Part shown: one piece after another, positions 35,828 through 48,924 of the stretch
Position numbering within the stretch: the first letter of the stretch is position 1
Layout: each line of letters starts with the position of its first letter
Origin: Primula veris
Lineage: Eukaryota > Streptophyta > Magnoliopsida > Ericales > Primulaceae
DNA length: 64,000 nt
Assembly (NCBI GenBank): GCA_963682055.1
Contig: OY821742.1
Coordinates: 26,445,060 to 26,509,059, forward strand
Direction of reading: 5' to 3'
The notes under the pieces: generated by a model
The model's database searches: none
What the model saw: the letters and a program-made list of their open reading frames with translations, nothing else
Told to the model about the DNA's origin: nothing
Translations under genes and position numbers: made by a program

Positions 35828-36460
35828 CACTCTATTTCCAGCTTTGTATTTTTCACTTTTTCTTTTTCTGATTTACTTATTCTGTTATTAGTTACTATAC
35901 CATATATATATCAAAACTCTGACCAATCTGAAGTGTCTATCTACACTAGTTTTTCCTCCCAGTTTTCTCCATTGGTACCTCATCCTTTCAACTTTTTTTC
36001 TTGTGAAGCCTTTAGGGTGTGTTTGGAATCCAGAAAACGGATGGAAAAAAGAAAATGATTTCCGAGATAATGATTTTATGGGTTTGGTTACAAAAGAAAC
36101 CCGATGAAAAAGCAAATATGATAAAGTATGAGAAAAGTTTGTATGTAAAGCGTGAGAAACCAATTTTGTTACAAAAGTGGAGTAAAATGAAAATGAACGG
36201 AAATTTCTCTCTCACCCGTCTCTCTGTCATGTACTCTCTCTCCTGCGGACACTCTTTCTCTCCCAACACTATACAGCATAGACAGCTAATTAAATTAGAA
36301 AATATATTTAGTTTTATTCAAACATACAACAATATATATCATACAAACATACATATATATCTATATTATTCATCCTATTTCCACCTTTGTATTTTTCACT
36401 TTTTCTTTTTCTACTGTTTTTCGTCCTATATCCATAGTCATAATTTGTTTTTTCTCCACT
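35229..36460. repeat. Tandemly duplicated 0.65-kb block (copy B)
   Basis: Both units are complete here. Unit 1 starts near 35229 and unit 2 near 35880, each beginning TTAGTT..TATACCATATATATCAA..CTCTGACCAATC and containing TTGTGAAGC.TTTAG.GTGTG.T.GGAA. The TA microsatellite in unit 1 (about 35783-35822) is about 20 repeats, against 8-9 in copy A. No gene is present. Confidence 0.75.
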
Positions 36461-36464
36461 CAGG

Positions 36465-37649
36465 TGTAACATCCCAGACCAAATTTGGGAGTCGCACGGC
36501 CGAATAACACGTGTGTAGCGACACGTGTTAGATAATGCCTAAATTAACAACATATAAATATAGTAGACTAATGAATATACTAAAAAATATAAACTTTTAT
36601 TAATAACAATTTTAACTATGGTCCTTACCAAGTAATTATACATCATATAAGGTAAACCGAAATTATATCACAGCGGAAAACTAACTTAAACTTTTATGAG
36701 ATATGTCTGGTCCCACCACTCGACTTCAACTCTAACGACTTCAAATCTAAAACCACTTACCTGAAAACATTTACAATGGAGTGATGAGCTAAACGAGCTC
36801 AATGAGTGACAAGTCTTACAATAATAGTATGGGTCTAAAATAGGTTTTCGTTCTTTTCTTTCTTTAAAAACAGATAATTGATTTATATAAAACTTCTCAT
36901 CATATAACAAGGTAAAATTCTTTAAACAAATGCAAGAAACATGATAATCTTTTTTCCTTTCTTATTATGATAAAAGCAAGTATGATAGTATTTATATATT
37001 AGGGTACCGAGCCCGATTAACTTCTTCAATCTCTTTACCGTCGATCTTTTTCTCAGGTGTAAAAATCATACGTGCACTACGTAATTAAGGTCACCGCAGC
37101 ATGACGGCTGGGTCTATTCCTTAAAACGTTCCGGTTAACGAAATGATGTACAATCGTTAACTTAACCGTTGAGAACCAAACTCATTTGTTTAGTTGCCAA
37201 AGTCACCCCACTTCTCCTTATTAGGAGATTCTCCGTTGCACTTTTTCTCATAGTCCCAATACAATCATAGGCAATTAACATAAAATATCCATCAAACTTT
37301 ATACATAATCTATAATAATAATTTATTTTCCCTTTTCTGTTTGCACAACTGATATGAAAACATTCTTTTACACATATAATACTGAAATAATGCCAAAGGC
37401 CTGAAACTTTCTGTCAAATACATGATGGGATTTTATAATAATAAGACAAGATCACTCACCTGACTCGGGTTGAAAAACCCGAACACTTCTATACCAAAAC
37501 CATTAAAGACCTGGAAATTTAATCGTCCCACCATGTCAATACAGTGGCACATAAATGTCATGGGGCAAAATATGACTAGGTCTAGTGTAACAAAACTCTA
37601 TGGCGATTGTCTCCCTGACGACATGGACAACTTAAAACTATAGAACTAA
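36465..37649. repeat. Unclassified TGTAACATCCC repeat (copy B)
   Basis: Partner of 917-2113, with a 10-bp loss relative to A near 37584. Non-coding. Confidence 0.4.
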
Positions 37650-37801
37650 CAGGGGCGGCACACCCCTATGACCAGGGGTTGCTACGACAACTCCACAATT
37701 TCGGAAAAAAAAAATTTATTAATATTTTTCATAATAATTTATATATGCGATATTCTGACAACCCCTTAAATATTTTTTTTGGCAACCCCTCCCAAAATTA
37801 T
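37650..37801. mobile_element. Truncated hAT element (copy B)
   Basis: The left terminus CAGGGGCGGCACACC and its flanking AGAACTAA (37642-37649) are kept. The element stops at AATTAT, where the copy-B deletion begins. Confidence 0.8.
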
Positions 37802-38180
37802 TTTGTCTAGTCAGTCACCAAATGATCATTTTGTAATAGTCTTGTTTATTACACACAAAGTGCACTAGTAAATGGAGTTGGAATTTATTTGTTCTTTGTA
37901 GTTAAGACAAGCCTATTAAAACCATGTACTACAACTCTATTGATAGTGTGTCCATTTCCATGTAAAGTTATAAATATATAACTTATATTCTATTAGAACC
38001 GACAGTTTAATATTCCGTGTGTAAGTTATACTCTACACACTAAACCATCTACTAAATAGAATAATAGACAATTATTTATTCATTCAAACAATAATGATAA
38101 ATAACAATTGCTCATATTATTCTCATTAAATAACCTCCTGCCAAGTAACCGTCATTGGCTAAGCTACAGCGAATCGCATG
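37802..38180 (-). mobile_element. Truncated inverted LTR (copy B)
   Basis: Corresponds to 4981-5358 of copy A, the first part of the antisense LTR. The remainder was removed by the deletion. Confidence 0.65.
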
Positions 38181-41100
38181 ATTTATTGTTGTTTTTAGTA
38201 TTTATTTATTAACAATAAATGATTTATTTGAGAATAGTTTTGAGCAATGTTGTACATGTTATTTATATGTACATGTATCTTTATTCTGTATAGTAAATGA
38301 TTTTGTGTGTAGTGTACGGCTTACACATGGAAGATCAAATCACTGGTTCTAACAGAATATATTTTATCATTCACAACTTTAGATGGAGTATACAACCATC
38401 GGTATAGTTGTAGCATATAGTTTTAGTACGTCTGTCTTGACTACAAGGAACAGTTGACTTCCGACTCTTTGTGCTAGTATACTTAGAGTATATTGAATAG
38501 GACAAAGTGGTATTATTTAATGCTACTGACCAGAATAAAATAATTATACCTAAGGAATTATTATTATTACTTATACTCTTATTCCCTATATTATTTTTGA
38601 TACACATATTTATAATATATACTGCTTTGATTTACAATGGGTTAGATTTGTTGTGGTCAACAAACTCTTACGTTGGGTAGTAATATTATTTATATGGTGT
38701 GTGTCTATAATCGAATGAATTCACGTCCCTTAACAAGGATTGATGATATCCCCTCGAGAAGCTTATAAGTTTTGTTTGTGTCAAATCTTGTAAGTAGATT
38801 TTATGTCCGACACAACAAATAAGTTAAGTGGAAAGGTCGAGGAAATAATATGTCGAGTAAAATAATTGTCAGTAATTAATTTACTTGGTGGATATATGTG
38901 ATCTTAACGTGAGGAGAAAATTAAGTATTTAATAATGTGCTCTCAAATATTATTTGAGAAGGAATTAGAGTGTAATTATATTTTCTAGTGGAAATCAATA
39001 TAATTTACCGATAGAATATCCTAAGATTGATAAAATATTAATTAGATAATATTATATTAATCATGTTAATTAGATTATAGATTATTTATTAATTAAGTAC
39101 TAATCTAAGTAGGTTAGAGTTCCAGGTAAGATAGAAGTCTTTTACTTCTTGTGCACTAGTCCTTGTTGTAGCATATAAATAAACAACATTCATAATTAGG
39201 GTTTCCTAAAAGTTTTTGAGCAAGAAGTATAATAGAAATATAACAGAAGATAAGTGTGATCTACCTCTGTCCGAAGTTATTTCTGTATTGTTTTTATTAA
39301 ATTCATATACACTATAATCAGGATACAAGGCCAGTTTTTCCGCTGCAAAAATAAAACTGCTATATTTCTGTTGTATATAGATTTGATTGGATTGTTTAGG
39401 GTTGAATAGATATTTAATCTAGGTTTTAGATTAAATTTTCAATCAGAAATAAACAATATTTTATTCAATGTGTTTTTTGTTTATTCTGCTATTGGAATAT
39501 TAGAACTGCCATATTTCTGTTATTGTTTAATAACATCAAACTGCATAGTGAATTATATATGAATATGTATGGTATTACAGTTTATTTTGAGTTGTATACA
39601 TATATGCATATGACTATGGAAGTAAGTGATAATGAATTTGTTTCCTATGTGACGTATATAACAGGAGCTTTATGCTATAGTAAACATGTGTATGAATATG
39701 TATGTAATAGCGGATCTGTCCACCGATGGGTGTGAATCCAAAAAAAAATATCTAATCCGTTATGGTAGAATTTTTGATGAATGAATGAATAATTATAGTT
39801 GAGAGAGAAAAAGAGATGAATTTGATGATATGATTTGTGAGAAGATAAGTTAATAATTAGATGGCAGTTTTTTATGGTAGAATCTTTTATGAAAGAATGA
39901 ATAATTATGGTTGAGAGAGAGGGGGGATGAATTTGATGATATAATTTGTGAGAAGTTGAAGTTAATAATTAGATGGCAGTTTTTTTCTTTTAATTCTCCT
40001 GTAAAAGGTGTCTATTACTATTTTGTAATTTTGTAAATTAATAGGACTATTTTATAAATAATTGTTTTAAGGCTTCATAAGCCCTATTCACATAAAGTAA
40101 TAGTATAGATATATGTTTGGTCATTAATATATATTAACATGTATACATGAGTTTTAGTTTACATAAAATAGTTGATTTTAAGGAAAAAAGGTGATTTACA
40201 GATAAATCATGGTATAAATGTCAATGGACAATTGCAGATATATGTTTATATATCAGATACCTGTGTATGTATATCTTGTTGGGTATGTTTTAAATCCAAG
40301 ATTTGATTTGTTATTGAAATTGAGATCGTGGACTATGGGCTTCCCCGAGGTCTGGCTCGTCGGACTTGTATGTGCTTGATCACCGGATTGTGAGTTCCCC
40401 GGAGCTTGTAGCGGTGGTCGGCCAGAGAGACAAGCTGCGGGGTAGCGGAGGTGGCTAATTGTATGATGGTTGGCGGCTACTTTAACCCTAGCTGGTGTGT
40501 TTTAGCTAGGGACCTGTTTTGTGAATTTGAATAGAAAAATTACCAGAATTGTTATTTTCCAAGTTCGCTGAATAGTCTTTAATGCGAAAATAGTTTTAGA
40601 AAATTACAGTTTGACCCACTATTTACAGATTTGGATATATATAGTATTACAGTTCACTTGTAATCTGAAAATCTGCATGTAATTAATTATTAACTATTTA
40701 GATTTAATTAATTCTTGTAATTGATTAATAATAGTTAAGGTGTAATTAATTATTAACTATTTAGATTTAATTGATTTTTGTTATTGATTAATAATAGTTA
40801 AGGTGTAATTAATTATTAACTATTTAGATTTAATTGATTTTTATTATTGATTAATAATAGTTAAGCTTTAATTAATTATAAACTATTTTGATTAAATTGC
40901 TAATTAGTTTATCGATTTATAATAGTTGGAATTTGATTGACTGGATTAATTAATATTGTTTAGATTTAATTAGTTTAATTTTTAATTAATTAATAAAAAT
41001 TATATTTAATTAACGGTTAATTGAATTGACCGAAAGCAAATTATAAGTGATGTATTTTATTTTCACGCGTTGGCTATAGTGCCTTCCTCCATATCGGATG

Positions 41101-44100
41101 AAATTAATTACGAATCACTAGGTATAATTAGTATCCCTAAAATTAATAAATAACTAAGTGGGAGAGTGAATTTATTTTGTATAAATATCACGGTCTCCAT
41201 CACTATTTTATAGATGAAGTAATTATTTTACGCGTTGGCTATAGTACCTTCCTCCCCATCGGATGGAATAATTACGGAATCATCAAGTATAAACTATAAA
41301 TATTTTGTTAGTATCTAATCATCTCTCCATCTGAGAGATTATATACTGGAACAATGGATTTATAATTGGTAATGGTATTCACTTAGATATAATTATTATT
41401 AGTTAAGCCAGATATTTAATTTTTATTTTGGCTTTTGTCTACACAGTAAAATTAAATGGCTAAACTAGCATATCGAATGTTAAATAATATGCGTCCTCCC
41501 ATCGAGGCATATTATTTACGGTGACTAGGCTGGCGGTGGATTAAAGTTTTAAATATTGTATTAGGGACCATATTTATTAATAATTCATAGTTATTTTAGT
41601 TGCTCATTTAATATTTTATTTGTAATTATTTTCTCATGATAATAAATTGCATTTGTGCCACTATATAGTATGCTTAAAAGGTTAAGTTGTTTATTTGAAT
41701 TATTATAACTGAAAATAAAACTCGGATATTCTTATTTGACTGCTAGTAAGCAAAATTTGTGTTTTAAGGTATGTCAATCGGTTTCAAGTGGGCGGGTAAC
41801 TAATTAGTTGATCCAGGTTTATCGGAGGTGGATTGAATATAATTTGATGAGATGTAACAATAATACATATTGTCATTCATGACTAATGTATTGCGACATC
41901 AGCATCAATTTATGTTATATTTCTATGACGTCACGATGAATCTAAAATGTATGTTTGAGATTCGAGATTGTGATAATTGAGAAAATAACATATGAAATTT
42001 CTTAAACACAATAATGACGAAGAGACACAGTTTAAGGATTATGTTCTTGAACTAGGGATTCTTAAAGGTGAAATTAATGGCGAAAGCCAAGTTGATAGTT
42101 AAGGCACCAAAAGGTCTCATGAAAAGTCTAGTGTTTCTTAGGTTAATGAAAAGTTTCTGTTTCTAAACCGAAAGGTTATAAGAAAAGGAAAAGGTCACAT
42201 GAACCGATAGCAAGTCATTTAAAGTAATATTGTCCAATACATTTAACTTAAAATTAAGCTATAAGTTATATCTCTTTCACTTGTTGCTGGAAAATGTTTA
42301 GTGATTGTATCTACCGTAAGTTGTTGTGTAGATATTGGAATCACTAATCATTGTTGCAATTTATTGTAAATGTTTTAGTAAACCAGACAGTTTAGTGATG
42401 GCGAGATATTATACTTTTTGGAAGATTGCATAAGGTGCAAGTAGTTAGAGTGGAAGATATTAGAATTGATTAGTATTAATCATATATTGATAACAGTAGA
42501 CATTCTATATAGACATTCCATTAGAAAGAACTTTAGTTCGGTTTCTAAGATAATGGATGAAGATATTTTGTTTATCGGATATGGTAAATAAGTGAATGAT
42601 CTTTATATTATTGTTAAATTCTAATTCTACATATCAATTAAAATTTGAATAATATTATTAATATACCATATTAGAGAAATTAACTTTCAAGTAATGAAAT
42701 ATACATAACTTTAGCATGTACACCTAGGTTATTTTAACTAAAAATGATGTCAAGGTTGGTTTAAAATGGTCCATTTGGATCATTGAAAGTGGAGGCACTG
42801 CCAACTCTTGAATCATGTTTAGATAGTAAAATGACCAAGTGATCTTTCACGATCAAATGTTGTACTACTTTAAGAAGTGTAAGGATTAGTTCATTCTGAT
42901 TCGTTAATCCTACAAGATCTATGATACATGAGTTTTTGAATAGACGGTCACATTTATTTGTGATTATTCAAAGTACATGTACATTCATTTGATGCGTCAT
43001 ACGTTTTAAGTGTTTTGAAGTATTCAATGCATTTAAGACGAAGACAGATATGCATCTTGGAAATGTATATCGACACTTCGATTTGATCGAGGTGGCGAGT
43101 AACTCTTTGGATAGATATTGGACTACTTATCAGATGTAGGGATTATATCCCAGTTTACTTCACCTAGTAAATAATAATCAAACGGTGTAGTAAAATGAAA
43201 GTAAAAAGACTCTTATAGGAATGGTTAGGTTGATGATGAGTTATTTAGTTAATTTTATTCGTTTTTAGGATACGTAATAGAAACATTAGCATACATCTTC
43301 AACTCGGTTTTATCTTAGATAGTATCTAGTACTTCAATAGAACTTTAGATTTGGCGCAAACCTAGTCTTAAGAAATTCTGTTTCGTGGGAGTCCAACAAA
43401 CGTGTTGAAGGAAAAAGCAAAAGAAGTTTGAACCAAGTATTGATGTTTGTTTCTTGTATGTTATCCAAAAGAAATGAAAAGTGGTTTCTTATTGTCCTAA
43501 GAATCGGAAGTCATTGTTAGGACACATTGATTGATCTTTGGAAAAGGATAAGATGTTACCACGAATACAAAATAAAGTTAGCTTGATAGTAGTTAAGAGA
43601 AAGTAGAGTGACATTTATTTTTATTATAAATCTATAGTTCAAAATGAAACGTCGTATGATGGACTCACAAATACATTTTCTCAGTGGGAGAAATCGAGTG
43701 ATTTATGCAAAGGATGTTTGTATATAACACCAGTTCAAAGGTTCTTAATTCTTAGTACTTATAGGGATGTTTCATGAAATGACCTAGACGTTTCTTATAC
43801 TTAGGATAATCTTATCAGATGATCCTTGATAAGTTGGAAACTGAACCCAGTAGATACAATGAATATTGATTTGAGATAAAGATGCAAGATATTGGCAAAT
43901 AGGTATGAAATCTGGTCAAGACAGTTATCCTTAATGGAAGTCTTGTGGAGTACTTTTATGGTACAACCAGATGTTATTCAAGCAAAAGGCCAATAGAACA
44001 TATTGTGCAAGTTTAAGAAGTCTTTAGATTTAAGTAGGCATCTAGGTCTTATTTTATCCATTTTGATCAGGCTATAAAGTCTTATGACTTTCATCAATGG

Positions 44101-45024
44101 TCGGATAAGTAGTATAAGTACTGGAAGCGTGATGGGTATGTTTTGATATTTTTGGTACTATGAGTAAATTAACTTATTCATTAGATGTGATGTGGAATTA
44201 CTATTTACAGTAAATGTATAATTATTCAGATAGTTAGATATTAAAGAATTTATGATAAGCCAGTCACATCAATTGATGTTGGGCTTCTCACAAAGCAAGC
44301 TATATCAGTTCTAGCCAAATTAAGCATACTGTTTTCTAAGAAATGATTACTCCTTTCGGATTTGGAATGTTGAATAGACGATTCCATATGCATTGGCAAT
44401 TGAAAGTCTTATGTATGTTATGAAATTCGTTAGATATTATATTTATTTTGCCTTTGACATTGTTAGTAGATATAAATCTAGCTCATGGCAGGATTATTTA
44501 TCAATGGTAAAACATTTAATGAAGTATCTTAAATGATTAAGTATTAAATGTAGTTTTACGAAGAAGTTAATCTTTAATCATTTTGATTAGTAGACTTAGA
44601 TTTTAGTCGAGTAGTAATTCTAGAAAATCAACATAGAGTTAAAAGTGAATATGATTACATCCTAACTTTCTAGTAAACCTTTAATTAAGACTTTTTCGGT
44701 AAGGTCTTAGATAAATAGAGGGGTTGAGAGTCTAATGTAGGAAATCATGCATTTAAGTATAAGTGGGAGATTGTTAGAATGATATACTAAAAGACATAAT
44801 TTATTGTTGTTTTTAGTATTTATTTATTAACAATGAATGATTTATTTGAGAATAGTTTTGAGCAATGTTGTACATGTGTCTTTATTCTGTACAGTAAGTG
44901 ATTTGGTGTGTAGAGTACGACTTACACACGGAATATCAAATCACTGGTTCTAACAGAATATATTTTATCGTTCACAACTTCAGATGGAGTGGACAACCAT
45001 CGGTATAGTTGTAGCACATAATTT
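38181..45024 (+). mobile_element. Decayed copia retrotransposon (copy B), 3' LTR truncated
   Basis: The 5' LTR is 38181 to about 39358, the internal non-coding region runs to 44771, and TGTTAGAAT at 44772 starts the 3' LTR, which stops after about 253 bp at 45024. The plastid insertion seen in copy A is therefore missing. RT remnants corresponding to A 11100-11800 lie near 43850-44560. Confidence 0.85.
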
Positions 45025-45273
45025 GTTCATGAAAACAATTCAGTTTTTTGTAACTGCTGTATGTTTAGTACAAAGTCTTTTTCTTCAGAAATTCTATGGA
45101 AGTTTATGGTTTTAAATGTGCAAATCATGTTAGCTAGCTTCGAAGTGTTTATTAAGTTTATACTGTTCCCGGCTTCTAATATGCAAATTCATGATAATCA
45201 GTGTTAGTTTGGAAACACTGTATTGTGATTTTTTTTTCTTGAAATAATACATATGATTTTTGTTAAGAAATAT
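45025..45273 (+). promoter_or_regulatory. Shortened upstream region of B3 gene (copy B)
   Basis: Only about 250 bp separate the truncated LTR from the first coding exon; copy A has about 510 bp before the intact LTR end. Any promoter element upstream of the position matching 14141 is now supplied by LTR sequence. Confidence 0.45.
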
Positions 45274-47145
45274 ATGAATTTATTGACGGACGAAGAAAAA
45301 GGAAACGATGAAAGCAGAGAAATCAAAGGCTATCTTGTTCTGATGAAGGTGTGAATTGACTTTGGTTTTTGGTATGGTCATTGTTCTTTTTCCTATATTG
45401 ATTAAGTGCCTTACAAAGAATTAGGAGTCAGAAATATAATTTTCATGCCTGATACTTTTTTTCAATACAAAGAATTGGTTTTATGATTTAGTTTTTCCTT
45501 TTCTCGCTGAGTTAAAGTTTGGCTGTCAACCTGTCAGTGTCTTTTTACTCAAACAATTCAAATTCTTTAACTGTTGAGCAAAATATCTTTTATTTGGAAT
45601 TTTATGAAACTGCAATTTGAGCTTTGATTATCCTTGCAACTCGATCTTTCACAAACGTATTTTCGTAAGTTACGTCTGTAATTTCCCAAGATTATAAATC
45701 TTTACTTGAGTAATTTCTATGACAGTCTTCCCCCGTGCATATGCCAGCCATAGAAACGTAAACTGACGCACCCGAAAACCGACCCCAAACCTGAACCTGA
45801 ACCTGAACCTGATCCGGACCAAAGTGATTCAGACTCGGACCCCGACTCACCATACCTCTTCGATATATTTGTAACCAACAGTTACTGCTTACCCATCTCT
45901 TACGAGGTAGCAGCAAAGTATTTCCCAGCTTCCGATTCCAAGATACCATTCGACGAGGAGACCATCAAGATTACGGACCCTTTCAACCGTCCCTGGTCTG
46001 ATATGGGATACGTATACTTTGACGCAGAAGAGGCCTTCATCTTGACACGACATTGGGTCCAATATTGTATCCTATGCAACCTCCATTTCATGGACATCGT
46101 TCGGTTCTTGAGGCCCGAAAACCCCCTCGGCCCCGACCATTTCATAACGCAGCATTTACGTCCGATGCCTGATTCCAAACCTGTCCAGATAACACTCCCC
46201 GAGTTCCTTCCCCAAAATTTCCTCTTCCAGGTTCTAGAGCATATACTCTTCTAACTAAACTTAGTCATGTCTTGTTAATGCATAGTCTCCATCATGAATA
46301 AGTTATAAGTTATATATTTATGACTTGGTGAACATAATTTACTAATGAGATCTAAGCTTACACATCCTCTCTTACTAAATGGATGAGATTTAATACGATG
46401 GTAAAGATTTAAAGAGACTGATGCGCCACTGAGATCAATTTTTGTTACTAGGAAGGAACACAATTGATTTACTAAAATAAAATGATGAAAGAAATTATTT
46501 CTGTCGTTTTAAACCACGGTCACTAGAATGATCCTCTTATATAAGCTTAAAGAGAAAAAACGCCATCAATTCGTAAAGTACATGCCAGAGGATGAACTAG
46601 AATCTATGTTACAGATCAATTTCCTTTCCTGCTAGAGCTATGATTCTTTCTCAGTTTATTATCGACAGATATCATGTACAAGAGACCTTGCTATATGTTC
46701 TTGGCTCTGTTAACATAGCATGAAATCTATACTAATTTGTAGATTATTTAACACCAGGTGGAACTCGAGCATAGGGACGTGAGTTTTGGGAGGCTGGTGA
46801 TTGGTGGGGAGCTAGTGAGACTACACTTTCCAGGGATTAAAAAGCAAGAAATGCTGAAGCTTACAGATCACCGGGACAAGGACTGGTTTGTGACAATCAT
46901 TTATACTGAGTTTGGGGATAAGTATATGGTGATGGATAGGTGGGACTGGTTTGTGAGGGAGCATGCATTGGTGGTCGTTGATCGAATCCGGTTTTACAAG
47001 CCCGATATTTGTGCTCATAACAAGCATTTCTACATTCAGTCCGTGAAAAAAGAGGGCGAAAGCCCGACTCTGGACAGAACAGTGATGTTCCGAAAGATAA
47101 GGGAAAAGGTATTGCTTATGATTGATCAAGAGGATCTATCAGGGG
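45274..47145 (+). CDS. Two-domain B3-type DNA-binding protein (copy B)
   Basis: Same exon structure as copy A: 45274-45348, 45754-46230 and 46758-47145, with all splice sites kept. Exon 2, with the first B3 domain, encodes an identical protein. Exon 3 has six base changes, five of which change the protein: Gly to Arg in the HGD opening, Val to Ile, Gly to Val in the VVGD motif, Arg to Cys after KPDI, and Glu to Asp near the end. The VVGD change alters the Gly of the GD..(R/V)F core that is usually conserved in B3 folds, so the second domain of this copy may be impaired. The C-terminal end is as uncertain as in copy A. Confidence 0.65.
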
Positions 47146-47578
47146 GTGAGTACTTTTTTTTTTTTTTTTTTGATAATCAGAAACCCTTCTTTGGAGGTAA
47201 ACCTGCTTTCAAGGGGTGAATACTGGTTGAATATGAAGTTAACGAGTCTGAGTAATAGAAATGATAATCTCATGGGGTGTTGTCGATAAGTTCTGAATTC
47301 GGAAGTGTTTTTTTCTATGTAGAATGTTGAGAAATATTGATTCATGAGAAGAAGCGTAGATACCAGTGAGGTTAATATTTATTTTATGGGAATATTCAGG
47401 ATAGGATAAACATGTTGACAATTCATTGATGGGTAGCTTAATGTAGTTTACCTTGCTAGATACTGTTGATTGGTTTGGAAATTTTATGAGTAAATGAATT
47501 TAATGAGTTTATGAAGAAACTGCCTATCTTGTGGTAATCTTCATTTTCTGCTTCTATTTGTCTTTTGCTTTGAAGGAG

Positions 47579-47830
47579 CTAGTATTTGTATTCTTCTTTC
47601 GTAAGGCAAAGATGACAGAGAAAAGAACTAGGGCTCTGTATGGGAATTAGGGGATGCATGTGACATTTATCTATGATTGTGCGCGATGTGGCAGCACACA
47701 TCGTATCGACATCAAAATTACAAATGGAACAATGATAAACGAACCCCTCACATGTTTTATAGCACAAATCACAAAAGTAATTAACATAATTAGCAAGACA
47801 CGCTTTGAAAGAAGACACAGGATTTTGCAT
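47579..47830 (-). pseudogene. DC1 domain fragment (copy B)
   Basis: Copy of 16698-16949 with a few substitutions (MQNPVSSFKACLANYVNYFC; CDLCYKTC). The DC1 Cys/His pattern is intact but the protein is still only a fragment, and no other DC1 exons are nearby. Confidence 0.8.
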
Positions 47831-48638
47831 GTCTTACTGGTAGGGAAATTTCATTAGCACAAATTAAGGCTTGAATCACAGTTTAAAGTGTTTTCTTTTT
47901 GGTTTATTAATTTAAATCTTCAAGCCTTGTTTGGTTATGGTTTTAAAACTCGGTTGTTCTTATATTTTTCCTTAAAAACTGTACGCCTTGAATTTGGTTG
48001 ACCAGCTTATAAGCCGAGCTCGTGTAGTTCTATGGCCTAGAAAAGCTAAAACCTTAGCTCGCTTAACTTAGATTTTTTTTATTGATTTCTTTTAGAGCTT
48101 ATGAGCTTAAAAGCTACAACAAGACAAGCCTATGACTCATTTGATTGGTTACTGAACAAAATTCTACTAAGCTATATGTGGTTTTCTTGCTGTGAAATAA
48201 CTAAATTTGTAGGAAAATCAGCATAATTTGTAAAATCAAACGATCCATTTTCTTAGCCTAAAGTGTGCAATAAAACATGTACAATTGAATCCCCCTTTCC
48301 TTGATAACTAATCCTATAAATTATATATTGGTATAGAGTATACACTATTAAATAAAGAAAAATAGTCTGTATATAAAAGAGGGTGAATCATAGTTGTTGG
48401 GAGGAGATACGAAATCGGCATACGAAATTTACACATGAAATAATAGCTAGCGGGAAACGGAATTTTTGAAATGGGAAATAACCTTTTGTATCATGCATTC
48501 ACCTCATAGTTATCGGGAAACTCGTTTCCCATTTTAAAAATTCCGTTTCCCATTTCAAAAATACCGTTTCCCACACCTTATTATTTCATGGGATTTTTTT
48601 CATATTTTTTCCACCGTTGTAAAATTTAAAAGTTTGTA

Positions 48639-48865
48639 CTCTCTCCATCCCAATTTATAAGAAACAATGAGGATACATAAAATTTTGCAATGCAAAATTG
48701 ATACACTTAAATATGTCGAAATTGTAATTTTGAAAAGTGTAATTCATATAATTAATTATTGTCTAACTTTTCAAATTTACAATTTCGACGTTTGTAAGTT
48801 TATCAATTTTCCATTGTAAAATTGCACTTATCAACACTCATTGTATTAAATTGAGACGTGGGAAG
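48639..48865. mobile_element. Stowaway MITE (copy B)
   Basis: Partner of 17756-17982, flanked by TA. The GGGTTTCCC-rich inverted-repeat segment precedes it at about 48385-48636. Confidence 0.88.
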
Positions 48866-48924
48866 TATTATACACGTGACAATGAAGAATTAGATAGTTG
48901 AAAGTTTATATAAGTAGGTCAAAC

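Noticed and set aside
35424..35891. 155-codon frame ending in Ile-Tyr repeats
   Set aside because: It is built from CT tracts and a TA microsatellite; the matching region in copy A is not open.
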